Positions 1 through 10,724 of a stretch of DNA of 23,368 bases are shown here, one piece after another (position 1 is the first letter of the stretch; each line of letters starts with the position of its first letter). The position numbers and the translations under genes are program-made. The notes under the pieces were generated by a model, which was given only the letters and a program-made list of their open reading frames with translations, ran no database searches and was not told where the DNA came from. The stretch comes from Schoenoplectus triqueter (lineage: Eukaryota; Streptophyta; Magnoliopsida; Poales; Cyperaceae): positions 1 through 23,368 of the forward strand of contig CAXKVV010001316.1 in the NCBI GenBank assembly GCA_964058805.1, written 5' to 3'.

Positions 1-232
1 AATTTTGCTTCTTGTTATCCAAAACCATACCTGTATAACCCCCCTGCATTTTACTTGCTGAGAAATATGTTAAACCATATGTTCACAAAATATGTCTGTA
101 TGGATTATGGAGAATAGTTGCTTATGCCCTCTTGTTGGTGAAAAAAAAACATGAGTTATTTATTTACTCTTCAATTAATTTAGGAGATTTTATAAGCAAT
201 TGTCTGCTACAATTGATGTGTGATACTTGCAG

Positions 233-2515
233 ATCAGGATGAAGCTATTTCAGTCGATCCATCTTCACAGGTTTTTTACTTGCAATACTCACAAATTTCC
301 ACCCTTTCTTAGTTTCCAATGACTTAAACAATATATATTTGTACTTGATTGATCTATTTAAAAGTGAGGAGACGAAAACAAGAATAGGAGACGGGGTAAA
401 GGAAGGTTGGAGGCGTCGGCGTCAGACAATAAAAATCCAAGAAGGATGTCATGTAGAATGGTGCAATGTGATAGCTGATGCAGCACGGGTTGGGTTTTAT
501 GGTGAGGAGGAGCTCTACTGGAACTCATATGAGTTGTTGCAAGAGGAACTAGAACAAAAGTGGATAGCTGAAAGAGTCCAGAGGAAGCAATCGAAGTCTC
601 ACGTGAAAATTCCCAACCCTCGTGCTCCTCATTCCATTGAGCAGAGGAAAAAGATTGCTGAGGCTATTCGCACCAAGTGGGCTGATCCTGTGAGACCGCT
701 TTCTTTATATATATATATATATATTTTTTTTTTTACATGCCTCTCAAGAGGCAAAATAAGGGATGCATGTGCTTATTTCAAAGGCGGGGTGAGATGCAAA
801 TAGATATAGAATTAACCTTCTGGAGAGAGCTTCATTTATTGGCACTAAAGGCATATCACATGAGAAAAATTCAGGCACACTCATATTCTTACAGTAGGAC
901 TTTTTAAGACAATTCTCTTTTATACTACAGTCTAAAGAAAAATACACAAGCATGTATTAGGACAGAGGCATTATTGGAAGTACACTGATATTTATATGCG
1001 GCAGTACAATCTTATGCATATGATCAGGGATGTATTAGTAAAATACGGTTACATACTTGTGTTGTGTATTTGCTTAGTACAGAAGGCTAAATGTCTGTTC
1101 GATAAAACCTTCAAAGTTTTAATAATTTGATATATTTGATTGGGTCTAAAGCTAAGACAAAAGTATCATCCACTTTATGATGAATAGCTATGGACTTCCA
1201 GCTTTGTAAATGAACTTGGTTCGGCTTTAATTTTTAATGAGAAGAGTAAGGGCAGAAGATTAAACACAAAGCCATTAGAGAAATATTGGATTTTTCTTTT
1301 TCTTTTTTTTTCTTTCAGTTTTCATCATTTCTATGTGAAAACCCATTTGGAATAGTATTAAATGATACATTTCAAAATTCCTGCAGGATTACCGTCAGCG
1401 TGTTCGTGAAGGAATGATCAAGTACCATGGCTTAAGATCTGACAGTGAGAAAAAGCAAAAGAAAAGACCAGCAAAAACTTCATCTTCTAACAGGAAGACC
1501 TATACACAATCTATAATTGATGAAAGTGAGATAAAGAGTGTAGTTGTGCGTAAAATAAAAAAGAAAGATGCGCCAACATACAAAGATCCCATGGTCAGCA
1601 CCAAACTGGAAATGATAAAGAAGATGAAAGATGAGAGACTTGCTAGAGAAAGGGAGAAAAAAGCAGCAGTCGAAAGGGCCAAGTGAGTATGCTTGAACTG
1701 ATTGCATGCATTTTGGTTTATGAAATCAGTACATATCCTATGTTATATAGAGTCCATAGCCCCTGGGATAACCCCAGTTCTGGAATTACCAGCTGCATGA
1801 TCCCATACCACGCCAACTTCACACAGCTGTATTTTTAGAAGCTTCCATCTTTGACATTTGTGATTAACTGTAGCATGCCCATCCTAATGGGTTGCTCATG
1901 AGGATGAAAATTCTGGTACACTAACTTTTAGGAAGAAAGTAAATCAAGTTCTGATGTATTGCCAATTAAGCAATTAAGTGGCTTTTGTCTCCATTCAATC
2001 CAATCCAATATTTCCTGACTGAATCTCAACTCTACATCATACTCAATAAGTATCAGTAATAGTAGTTGTAGTAATAATAATAATAATAAAGCAAACCAAA
2101 AGGGATTACAATTGGTAAAATTTTTGTCAGATTACTTATAGCAGAAGCTGAGAAGGCAGCAAGAGCTCTGGAGGTTGCAGCAGCGAAAGATCCTCTAGCC
2201 GAGCTCTTTCTAAAAGAAGCAAGGTCTATGATAGTACAGGCAACTCAAATGCTAGATAGCATCGAACAGGGCCCACTGCCAGCAGGTTCATTGAACAGTC
2301 TCTCCTCGCCTGATTCAGACAGCAGCAACCAAGACCCCACAAAACCACAAATAAATGGGAAGAACATGAGCAACTTCGACCAATCTGTTCTGAATCTCAC
2401 ATTAGATGGTCCAGAAGAAGCAATTAATGGTTACCGCATCTTGTTCAATGGCTTGGTGGGGGGCGAGGGGATTTTGAGGGTGGAAGGGGATGATAAGAAT
2501 TGTGAGGGGTCCTAG
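233..2515 (+). CDS. NUMOD3-motif protein, 5'-partial (4 visible exons)
   Basis: Exons 233-270, 365-689, 1387-1682 and 2131-2515 join in phase into 347 residues ending in TAG. Two NUMOD3-like helical motifs are visible: HSEETKTRIGDGVKEGW near residues 12-28, and a longer one at 102-136 starting HSIEQRKKIAEAI, running through KWADP and ending in KYHG. NUMOD3 is a DNA-binding module first defined in GIY-YIG and HNH homing endonucleases. Plant nuclear proteins carry it without a nuclease domain; their function is not established. I see no nuclease motif here. Residues about 138-185 are Lys/Ser-rich. Residues about 190-260 are highly charged and Ala-rich (REREKKAAVERAK, AEAEKAARALEVAAAK) and probably form a coiled coil. 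The C-terminus is low-complexity and acidic. The small first exon and the acceptor at 363-364, which has a poor pyrimidine tract, are the least certain parts. Any N-terminal targeting peptide would lie left of the window. Confidence 0.8.
706..734. repeat. (TA)n microsatellite followed by a T run
   Basis: Alternating TA runs directly into about eleven T residues. It lies within the second visible intron of the NUMOD3-motif gene, 17 bases after the donor GTGAGA at 690. Its length is likely to vary between individuals. Confidence 0.9.
2071..2090. repeat. (TAA)n microsatellite
   Basis: About six TAA units lie in the third visible intron of the NUMOD3-motif gene, some 40 bases before its final acceptor. 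Confidence 0.85.
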
Positions 2516-3410
2516 AAACTTTTAGAAGCATCAAAGATGAAGCAAGTGGATCGAGGGGTATCATGCTGATGGTATTGGAAACATATTTAACATTTGACCC
2601 TGTTGACAATCAAATATCATTTGTACCCTCATGATAGGAACACACGTGTGACTTCAAGAGTCAAAAGTTGTGGCATAGGTATGTTATTTGTCAGTTCCAT
2701 AGAGATGAAAGTAGCAGGAACAGATAGATTTTGTTATTTCCGAAGATGGGCAGAAACAAGGGATAAAAAGGGGTAATATCATGTACTTCAGAAGATGCAT
2801 TATTTTCTCTACCTGCCATGTGCATCCTGAGGTGTCATAGTTTGCAAGGCTGTAGAAGATGGAGGTTTTTTAGGTGTACTTTTTGACCAAACTTTGTGGT
2901 GTGATTTTGTTTAATGTCAGATGGGAGGGGATAGGCAAGTGCCAATTCTGCTTTCTTCCAAGCTTTAACATACAGAATTGTCATTTCCCTCAACGCAGGC
3001 ATCTTGTTTCAGCATGCGGATTTACATCTGTATCGTTAAATTGTTTATGGTAAAGCTTTTCCTGTTCTGAATTTAAATGTTGCTCGTTTTTTTATTTCCT
3101 GTGGTATAGTATTGCTAAGTGGCCTTCCCTGGTTCCGTTTGATATGTTGCGGCTCCTTGTTTCTAATAAAAAATGGAATTGGGTATAATTACGTTGTAGC
3201 ACGGGCATTTAAGCTTTCCTAACTTTTGACAAATGTTCGGTCTGCCCGGAAGGCGGAGTCACTCCATTTTGAATTTTGAGCAGTATATATCTTCGGTCGC
3301 CTTTCATTAGTTCTCCCATTGATTTTTTGCTTCCTAGGCTTTTTCTAGTATTGTTTTTCCTTCCATTCTTTCTGATTAGAAATATGCTTGATATTTGATA
3401 TTACATGAGG
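2516..3410. other. 3' UTR and downstream flank of the NUMOD3-motif gene
   Basis: No convincing coding exon is seen. The first 650 bases have a base composition like an exon or UTR and are probably transcribed as the 3' UTR. The rest is T-rich spacer. Confidence 0.4.
3165..3170 (+). terminator. candidate poly(A) signal of the NUMOD3-motif gene
   Basis: AATAAA lies 650 bases after the TAG stop, in moderately GC-balanced, T-rich sequence that ends where very AT-rich repeat DNA begins. The implied 3' UTR of about 650-680 bases is long, so an earlier non-canonical signal may be used instead. Confidence 0.3.
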
Positions 3411-3411
3411 T

Positions 3412-3575
3412 TAGGGGCGTAAAACGGTCGGGTCAATAATTTTTTTTATCAGAATTTGAACTCAATCAGGATTAAAAATATTTTTAGATAATCTATTCAC
3501 AATTCAATCTAACTCGTATAGTTTTTTGCATGTGAGATTTTGCAAGTTATATGGATTAAACGGGTTAATATTTTA
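3412..3575. mobile_element. fragment of a hAT-like miniature element
   Basis: The start TAGGGGCGTAAAACGGTCGG resembles the TAGGGGTGGCAA-type end seen in inverse orientation at 6096-6113, including the CGGGTC-type interior. No matching second terminus is clear before the sequence dissolves into AT-rich DNA, so this is at best a truncated copy. Confidence 0.3.
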
Positions 3576-4072
3576 ATTAAACAATATATTATATATTTTT
3601 TGTTGATATTAAATGATAAATATTTTTTTATTAATGACATCACAACTCAAAATAAAAAATAATGATAATTTCACATTAGATATGGATCATGGATTATAAA
3701 AATTAAAATTTATTTTATAAAAATACATATAAGTAATAGTTAATATTAAAAAGAACGTGATATATAATATTAAAAAATAAAAATATAACAAAAACTACAT
3801 GATAATAATTACACTGCAATGTAGAATTTCATTTCTTAAATGACTTTTTTGATTAACTATAATAAATTATATATATAATCTTGGAAAAAAATATATAATG
3901 TATAATTATATATCACATCATCACTCTTCTCTACCATCAATTTTGCTTAAATCTTTACATCTATTAGAATTTAATGGTTCATATATAATTTCCCCCCTTC
4001 AAAATTGATGGGTACAATATAATTGAGGTGAAATTTAACTCTTAAATTGTTCTAACTTTTTACAATGGGAAG
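3576..4072. other. AT-rich intergenic DNA without a recognisable gene
   Basis: The stretch is dominated by runs of A, T and ATAT. All frames are broken by stops. No RNA gene or complete transposon end was seen. Confidence 0.6.
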
Positions 4073-4438
4073 GGATCCTTTGACAATGAGTTATCTTGAC
4101 AATATCGACAATGGATCTCCAAATAAATATGAAAAAATTAAAAATTAAAAAATCTTATAGATATGTTCTTCTCATAGATTGATGGTGATTAAAATTTCGT
4201 GCAATTTTTTTATTGTTTGTTAGTCAATCAAAAATCATTAAAATATTATACTTTACAACGGTTCCAATTTGATGATCTTTGATGAATTTTTAAATGATAA
4301 AAAAATTACATGAAATTATCACCATCAATCTATAAGTATAAGAGCATATCGATAAGATTTTTCTATTTTTAATCATTATTTATATTTATTTGAAGATCTA
4401 TTGTCAAGATTGTCAAGATAACCATTGTCAAGTGATCC
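4073..4438. mobile_element. foldback MITE-like element, about 366 bp
   Basis: The left half (4073 to about 4255) matches the reverse complement of the right half (about 4256-4438) over most of its length. The left end reads GGATCCTTTGACAATGAG and the right end, on the opposite strand, reads GGATCACTTGACAATGG. Both then continue with TTATCTTGACAAT and AAATAAATAT, and later share AGATTGATGGTGAT. The element has no coding capacity and almost no spacer, so the whole unit folds into one imperfect hairpin. I could not identify a target-site duplication, so the superfamily is unresolved. Confidence 0.75.
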
Positions 4439-4510
4439 GTTCAGTTTTAAAATTATTTTTTTTTATAAATTATCACATTTAATTATATATATCTTTAGTA
4501 TTTAAAAAAA

Positions 4511-5264
4511 AAGGAAAATTAGTCCTATGCCATCTCAAAACTTTAAATTTAGCAAAATGCCACTTCAAAACTTTAACTCCCTCTAATGCCACTCTAAAAT
4601 AAGTTTATTTAGTCTTGCCACACTTATATATTTTTTGTTCATTTTTAATTAAGTTCAGTAAAATATCACTGTATTTTTGGGATGTGTTTTTTTAATTCCA
4701 AAAATACCCTCATTTCTATCTGATATATTTTTTCCTATTAATTTCGTCTGTTAAAATCGTTGATATCTCTGCAAAATGCGTAATGCAGAAAGCAAATTTC
4801 AGACTATGAGCATCATGATTCAGAACTTTAAAAGCGAAAATTCTATTCGTAAGTATATATAAATGCATTTTTGTAATTTTCTTTATGAATCATTTGGATA
4901 GAAGATTTTAGTATGATTTATTTGTTGACTGTTTTCTCTCCTGTAGAATAAAATAAAAATGTATTTGGTTTGACATTTGCTAAAATAATTACGCATTTTG
5001 TAGAGATATCAACGATTTTAACAGACGAAATTAGTAGGAAAAGATATATCAGACAGAAATGAGGGTATTTTTGGAATTAGAAAAATACATCCCAAAAATA
5101 TAGTGATATTTTATTGAACTTAATTAAAAATGAACAAAAAATATATAAGTGTGGCAAAAGACTAAATAAATTTATTTTAGGGTGGCATTAGAGGGAGTTA
5201 AAATTTTGAAGTGATATTTTGCTAAATTTAAAGTTTTGAGATGGCATGGGACTAATTTTCCCTT
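4511..5264. mobile_element. long-terminal-inverted-repeat foldback element, about 754 bp (Mutator-like MITE candidate)
   Basis: A left arm at 4511-4784 and a right arm at 4988-5264 are highly similar inverted copies of about 275 bp, separated by a spacer of about 203 bp. Termini read GGAAAATTAGTCCTATGCC on the left and GGGAAAATTAGTCCCATGCC on the opposite strand at the right. The innermost matched bases are GCAAAATGCGTAAT and its complement. TTAAAAAAA lies at 4502-4510 and again at 5263-5271. That would suit a 9-bp target duplication typical of Mutator-like elements, but the A-run makes the boundary ambiguous by a few bases. No transposase is encoded. Confidence 0.85.
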
Positions 5265-5896
<632 letters not shown>

Positions 5897-6113
5897 TAGA
5901 GGTGACAAAATTCGATCCGGACTCGAACTCGATCAGATCCAATCCAATCTAAGATCAAATGACCTTCAATTCAATTGAAATCTATCAAAAATCTAAAAAA
6001 ATACAACATGTAAATTGTCCCGATTCGATCAGATTTCTTCTAAAAAATCAAACTGATATGACCCGTCCGATCCGACTCCGAACCCAACTCGACCCGTTCG
6101 ATTGCCACCCCTA
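5897..6113. mobile_element. hAT-like miniature element, about 217 bp
   Basis: The left end TAGAGGTGACAAAATTCGAT is an imperfect inverted match of the right end, which reads TAGGGGTGGCAATCGAACGG on the opposite strand. The interior has repeated GATCC/GACCC-type motifs often found in plant elements with TAGGGGTGGCAA ends. The eight flanking bases are TCCTTAGT on the left and CCTATAGT on the right, a possible decayed 8-bp target duplication as expected for hAT elements. No coding capacity is present. Confidence 0.55.
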
Positions 6114-8181
6114 CCTATAGTGAAGTTTTTCAGGAGGTAAGTCCACTTTTTGGTCGTTTCTCGTACTCTTTGGCATTTTCCTCAGGAAGTGTTTCCTTTC
6201 GATTGTTCTATTGAACTGACAGAATATCAATTGGCAACTTCTCTTTAAATAGAAGTTTAATGCAAAAGATAGTTTTCTAAGTTCAATTTGAGTTGTAATA
6301 GAAGATGCTTCTTTTGAGAAATTTGTTTATTTTCATAAAAGCACAGTAAAGAGAGAACTTCCCAATTATTTTGCATGAAATTTTGGTGACTTCACCGCAT
6401 TTCATAACAAGTTATAGCCCTTTCTGTGAAGATAACATTAGAGTTGTCAATGACAGAAAACTCTCCAAGAAAGTGTTAATGTCAATGTGATTTACAGTCA
6501 ATTATGTAATAATTATACTTAGTTTATATATTATAATGATTATGTATGATATATTATTTGTTATTGAGTTATTTGTTATTTGTATATTGAGTTTGATTCA
6601 ATTATAAAATATATGTATTAATTAATAATAATTCTAAAATATTTATAATTTATTAATTATTTAGGAACAATAATTAACTAAGATTAGTACGTAAGTTGAA
6701 TTATAATTATGTTTCATAAATCATACGCTGAGTATTATCAACTCAATTACACAAATGACATATTAGACATGTTATTGGATTTAATCTATAATAAAATATT
6801 ATGAAGATTATATTTGTGTCATTTATATTTTATTTGCTTGTTAATTCTTAAGTAAGAGATGATTGTTCTTCTTATATTTGTAGATACTATCTAACGTTAT
6901 TTGTAACTGATGACCATATAAATTTTATCTCAGTGCACGTCCTTTGTATGAAGAAGTACAAGTTAAGAATATCTATATCCCTCTTATTTATTGACGTGAG
7001 TGATGATATTCAAATTAAGCACCTCTAGATAAAGAATATAGTATAAAAATAATATATTCTTGTCTTACATCATTCTGGATATCATATGACATAAAATGAG
7101 CTCGGAATAATTATCGTCATTCAGAATCAAGATATTTATAGTGTGTATTGTATCTGTATTGCTTAGGAGTCGCAATACATATTGCTAGATGCCGCTTATA
7201 ATTTATGATGATTAAAATTATTTTAATCTCATTACTAAGTATATACAAGTCTCAAATGATCATACCGTATAAGAACAAAATCTATAAACACTTCTTGATC
7301 ATTTGGTATAAGTTCTCGGGTATTAATATGAGTTAATTAATCATTAGACATGATTAATTTAATATATCTATCAAATGGTTTGATAGATATATCAAAATAG
7401 ATTAAAAATAAATCTCATGGAGTGTTTTCGAGCCCCGTACGGACCCCCTATGAATCTCATGCTAACCTAAGTCAAGGTCGCATGCGGCCCTGGGCAGAAG
7501 AATTTTTTGTGGTTTAATTTTAAGTCGGTTCGGCGAGTTATCTTGCTCCAAATGATCAAATTTGAACCAGGACGTGGTCAACCACTAGTTTAATATTTTC
7601 ATATATTAAAAGATCATACATTATACTACTTCTGTTTTGACCATTTCATGTGTTGAGAACTATTTTCATCATATCTAAGAGCTAAAATTCGTGAAGAATG
7701 ATCAAAAAGAGCACTCTCAACTTTCCTATCAAGAGGTTGAAGAAACATTTATGAGATTATTCTTGGTGAATATCTTGGAGAAGAACTTGGTTGGTCTCTC
7801 AGTGTCGTACATATCTCTCAATCGTTTTCTACTTTTCTGATAACTCAAACACGCTTCAAAAATATATTAATATTATTTATAACTTATATTTTATTTAGTT
7901 AAGTCACATACAATTTTAAAAAAAAAATATTAGATAAAATTTTTTTAAACTTATAAACTAGTTACAACGATAAAATCACAAGAAAAAAATACTTCCACAA
8001 ATTTATATAAAATATAATATTCAGTTTAACTTGCTTCTTTTTGTCTTTTTTTTTTCAATTTGGGTATTTTATTTCTGTTTGGAGTAAATTCTATTTTCAG
8101 AATCTAGCACTAATGAGAGACCGAGGCAGAAAAGTTTCAAGGATGCACTTTGTGTTATGCTATATTTTCAACATTTACACG
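6114..8181. other. AT-rich intergenic DNA, probably decayed repeats
   Basis: No open frame of convincing length or composition was found. Sequence from about 6480 to 7400 is extremely AT-rich. A less AT-rich patch at about 7420-7570 and the following kilobase look like parts of a decayed transposable element, but no LTR ends, primer-binding site or protein domain could be recognised. CAAATGATCA recurs in both orientations near 7254, 7305 and 7546. Confidence 0.45.
7362..7392. repeat. near-perfect palindrome (14-bp arms, 3-bp loop)
   Basis: The arm ATATATCTATCAAA at 7362-7375 and its exact reverse complement at 7379-7392 flank the spacer TGG. It sits inside unclassified AT-rich repeat-like sequence. 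Confidence 0.8.
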
Positions 8182-8520
8182 ACTTCATTGGGAATAAAGC
8201 TATTAAGACAAATGTCTTAAGAGGACGAAGTAGTTATATCTAACGGTTCTATTTCTAATATTTAATATTATTTATCTTAATAGTTATTAAGATAATTATT
8301 TTTTATTTGATACATAACTTCATTGGGAATAGAGCTATTAAGGCAAATGATACCAAATATTAGAAATGGAGCCGTCATTAGGTATAAAAACTTTACGCTC
8401 TAAGACAAATGAAGTCAAATATTAAGTAAGAAAGAACTTATATTAATAATTATTAAGATAAACGATGCTAATTATTAAGAGCAGAGTTGTTATGTACAAA
8501 GACTACACTCTTTAAGATAG
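8182..8520. mobile_element. nested MITE cluster with direct and inverted copies
   Basis: A 33-bp segment starting ACTTCATTGGGAATA occurs at 8182-8214 and again at 8317-8349 with two mismatches. Between them, 8251-8283 is matched in inverse orientation by 8335-8367 (shared core ATTTCTAATATTT), around a 24-bp palindrome at 8272-8295. The flanks TAACGGTTCT (8241) and GGAGCCGTCATTAGG (8368) are also inverted counterparts. The right-end-like sequence ending CTCTAAG near 8403 has a relative ending CTCTTTAAG near 8516. The pattern fits two or more copies of one small element inserted near or into each other. Confidence 0.6.
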
Positions 8521-10560
8521 CTAGGATTATATTTCAGAATGTGATTAGTTGTTGGGAGCTATTTCAGTAAATTGTCAATATATTTTTAGTTGGAATAATT
8601 GACAGATAGTGAACTGGATGTACATTTATCGCATTCCTTTACTAGGCTTCTAAAGTTTCCCTGCCAATGATTGTATTGAAGCTTTATAATTTTTCGCTTT
8701 ACTGATTTACCTGTTCATGTGGTGCTTAATCTCTACTCTTTATTGTACGTGTACTGATTCTGCAACGTTCAATTTTTTTTTTCAATTTCTAAAGTTAATA
8801 TTAGTCATCGGATTAAGTTATTCGTCAAATAATATTACTATCTCTATTGTCATTTGTGTTAAAGTTATGATTTTTTTCTACATTTTGATTGTTACATGAA
8901 ATGCTAAATAATTTAAGAGTATAATTACTTTACTTTATTTTTTTTCTTAGATTGTCATCAATTATGAATTTCAATTTTGCTTAAATTCTGAATGTCAATT
9001 TTTCTCTCAATTCTACATTTATTTTATATTAATTATGTATTCATAATTGAAATTTACATTAATTACTAAATTATGTTTATTTTTATTTCTTTTTTTTCAC
9101 ATGAAAATATAAATTTTTTTATTTTCAAAATATATCACTGTAACAAAGCGCGGATAAGATATTAATATAATTTATTTTTAGGACCTTCAAATTATTTCTG
9201 GGCCTGAAAGTCCTATTTATTATTCAGAATTAGGGTGCCCACCTTTTATCCTGTTCAATTCTGACGGTCTTTGAACTCTTCATCTATTCAATCTTGGGCC
9301 TACTTGAGAATAAGCCCACTGATAAAGACTGTCAGTTAGTGGGAAGGGTATCCACTGTCCACTACACTAAAGATTTTATTCTAATTCGAATCATGCGATG
9401 TTTTCTTTCATTTTTTTTAGTAGATCATGCGATTTGAAACGAGCAGATTGGATCAACTATATATTTTGTCGACTAGCTAATTATAATCATTTATATTCGA
9501 TTTTTTCGTTGTAATATTCATTTGCAATTTCTTGATGCTTCCTTGTGGTAAAAAAAATTCCGTAGGATGATTGAATATACGGTGATTATGTAATTCATTC
9601 ATGTAAGCATGTGTTACAGAGAATTACAGTTGTTATTACACAAAAGATGATGCAGAGAATCGGAAAGCATGGAAGTATGTGGCAGATAATGCCGTTAAAT
9701 GAACTAATCTAATACATCGGTTTGTGTGTGGCCACGAGCAGGATAGGGCGTGAGTGGCTTGTCCGGCCTCCTGTTTCTTCTCCCACCACAATACAAAACT
9801 ACAAGCTCCTTTCTCCACCAAAGAAATTGGGGGTGAAAGTTTTAGAGAGAGAGAGAAATAACTTGTTTCATTCGTAATCCGGATAAATGGATAAGCACGC
9901 AGCAAAAAAAACGGTGAATGCTTGAGAGCAAGGTCCAATTTGTTTGTGGTTTCTATTAGTTCAATCAAATTCATTATTATATACGAACTATTCCTAAAAT
10001 TAATCTTCATCTGTTCTCATTATTATTTGGGTTTGTTAGTTTAAATGGGTATAGGAGATTTCTTTTTCACGAATCTATGCTTAGCTAAGGTTTTAAATGG
10101 AATATATTTATGAAAATATTTGGCAAATCCTAATCAAGTGCACTACTATTGGCACCGCAACAAGTGTTGCTGCCACTAAAGCTGTGATATGTCGGTGGCG
10201 TAAGTCTTCTTTCGTAAAAATTGATTACCTAATCCACAGTTTATAGCTGTCCATGGTGCACCGGATACATAACATTACAACTTGAGCAGGACCGTGTACA
10301 GAAGTATACAGTTTAATACAAAAAAAAGTAGGTATGATAATAGTTTTTTATTTAGCACACAAATATTATCAAAAGTTCCGACCACAAAAATATATAAATA
10401 AAAAGTACTAAAATAGTGCAAGAAATGAAGTGGTCGGGGACCCTGGAGTCTGAATCCTCTGCCGCTGATAAGGGTCGAAAATATGTGAAGAGTTCTAACA
10501 AATTGAAATTGTGTAGATTCCTTCAAATTGAACAGTAATAATAGGCCTAGTGTGCTTGTA
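8521..10560. other. intergenic DNA upstream of the SHMT gene
   Basis: No gene is recognised. Sequence from 8650 to 9170 is AT-rich with long T runs. The segment 9180-9380 is more balanced and holds two TGGGCC motifs (9199, 9295) and one inverted TGGGCT (9313), which resemble plant site II promoter elements. A run of GAGA lies near 9846-9856. Open frames on the - strand at 9636-10010 and 10275-10655 show no family features and look like chance. Confidence 0.5.
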
Positions 10561-10572
10561 ATTAACCCGCCA

Positions 10573-10582
10573 CATATATGTA
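10573..10582 (+). promoter_or_regulatory. possible TATA element of the SHMT gene
   Basis: CATATATGTA lies about 150 bases before the SHMT start codon. No upstream ATG occurs between it and the start, and the intervening sequence has the C/T-rich character of a plant 5' leader. The match to the TATA consensus is only approximate. Confidence 0.3.
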
Positions 10583-10724
10583 TTCTGGAAATTGGATACA
10601 AGAGAACCTGATTTGTCGCCTCACTAACCATCTCCTCTTCGTTTAACCATCCCATTCACCACCAACCATCCGGTGTCTTACGCCATCTTTTCGGGACAGA
10701 GAGCACAGTGGGAGATCGAGAGAA

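Noticed and set aside
271..364. Reading through from the small exon at 233 without splicing
   Set aside because: An in-frame stop appears within the stretch, while a GT donor at 271 and AG at 363-364 restore a phase that gives HSEETK, a NUMOD3-like motif.
365..689. A mobile-intron homing endonuclease gene
   Set aside because: Only the NUMOD3 module is present; there is no GIY-YIG or HNH catalytic motif, and the gene has ordinary spliceosomal introns.
744..953. Short - strand open frame inside the NUMOD3-gene intron
   Set aside because: It lies in a clear intron bounded by GT at 690 and AG at 1385-1386, with no domain and low-complexity translation.
9370..9395. tRNA-like B-box (ATTCGAATC)
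   Set aside because: No matching A-box, acceptor stem or anticodon arm could be placed around it.
9636..10010. 124-codon open frame on the - strand
   Set aside because: No family feature, no plausible splice partners, and its composition follows the surrounding intergenic DNA; likely chance.
10275..10655. 126-codon open frame on the - strand just upstream of SHMT
   Set aside because: No recognisable domain; the hydrophobic C-terminus comes from A/T-rich DNA read in reverse. It overlaps the likely SHMT promoter.
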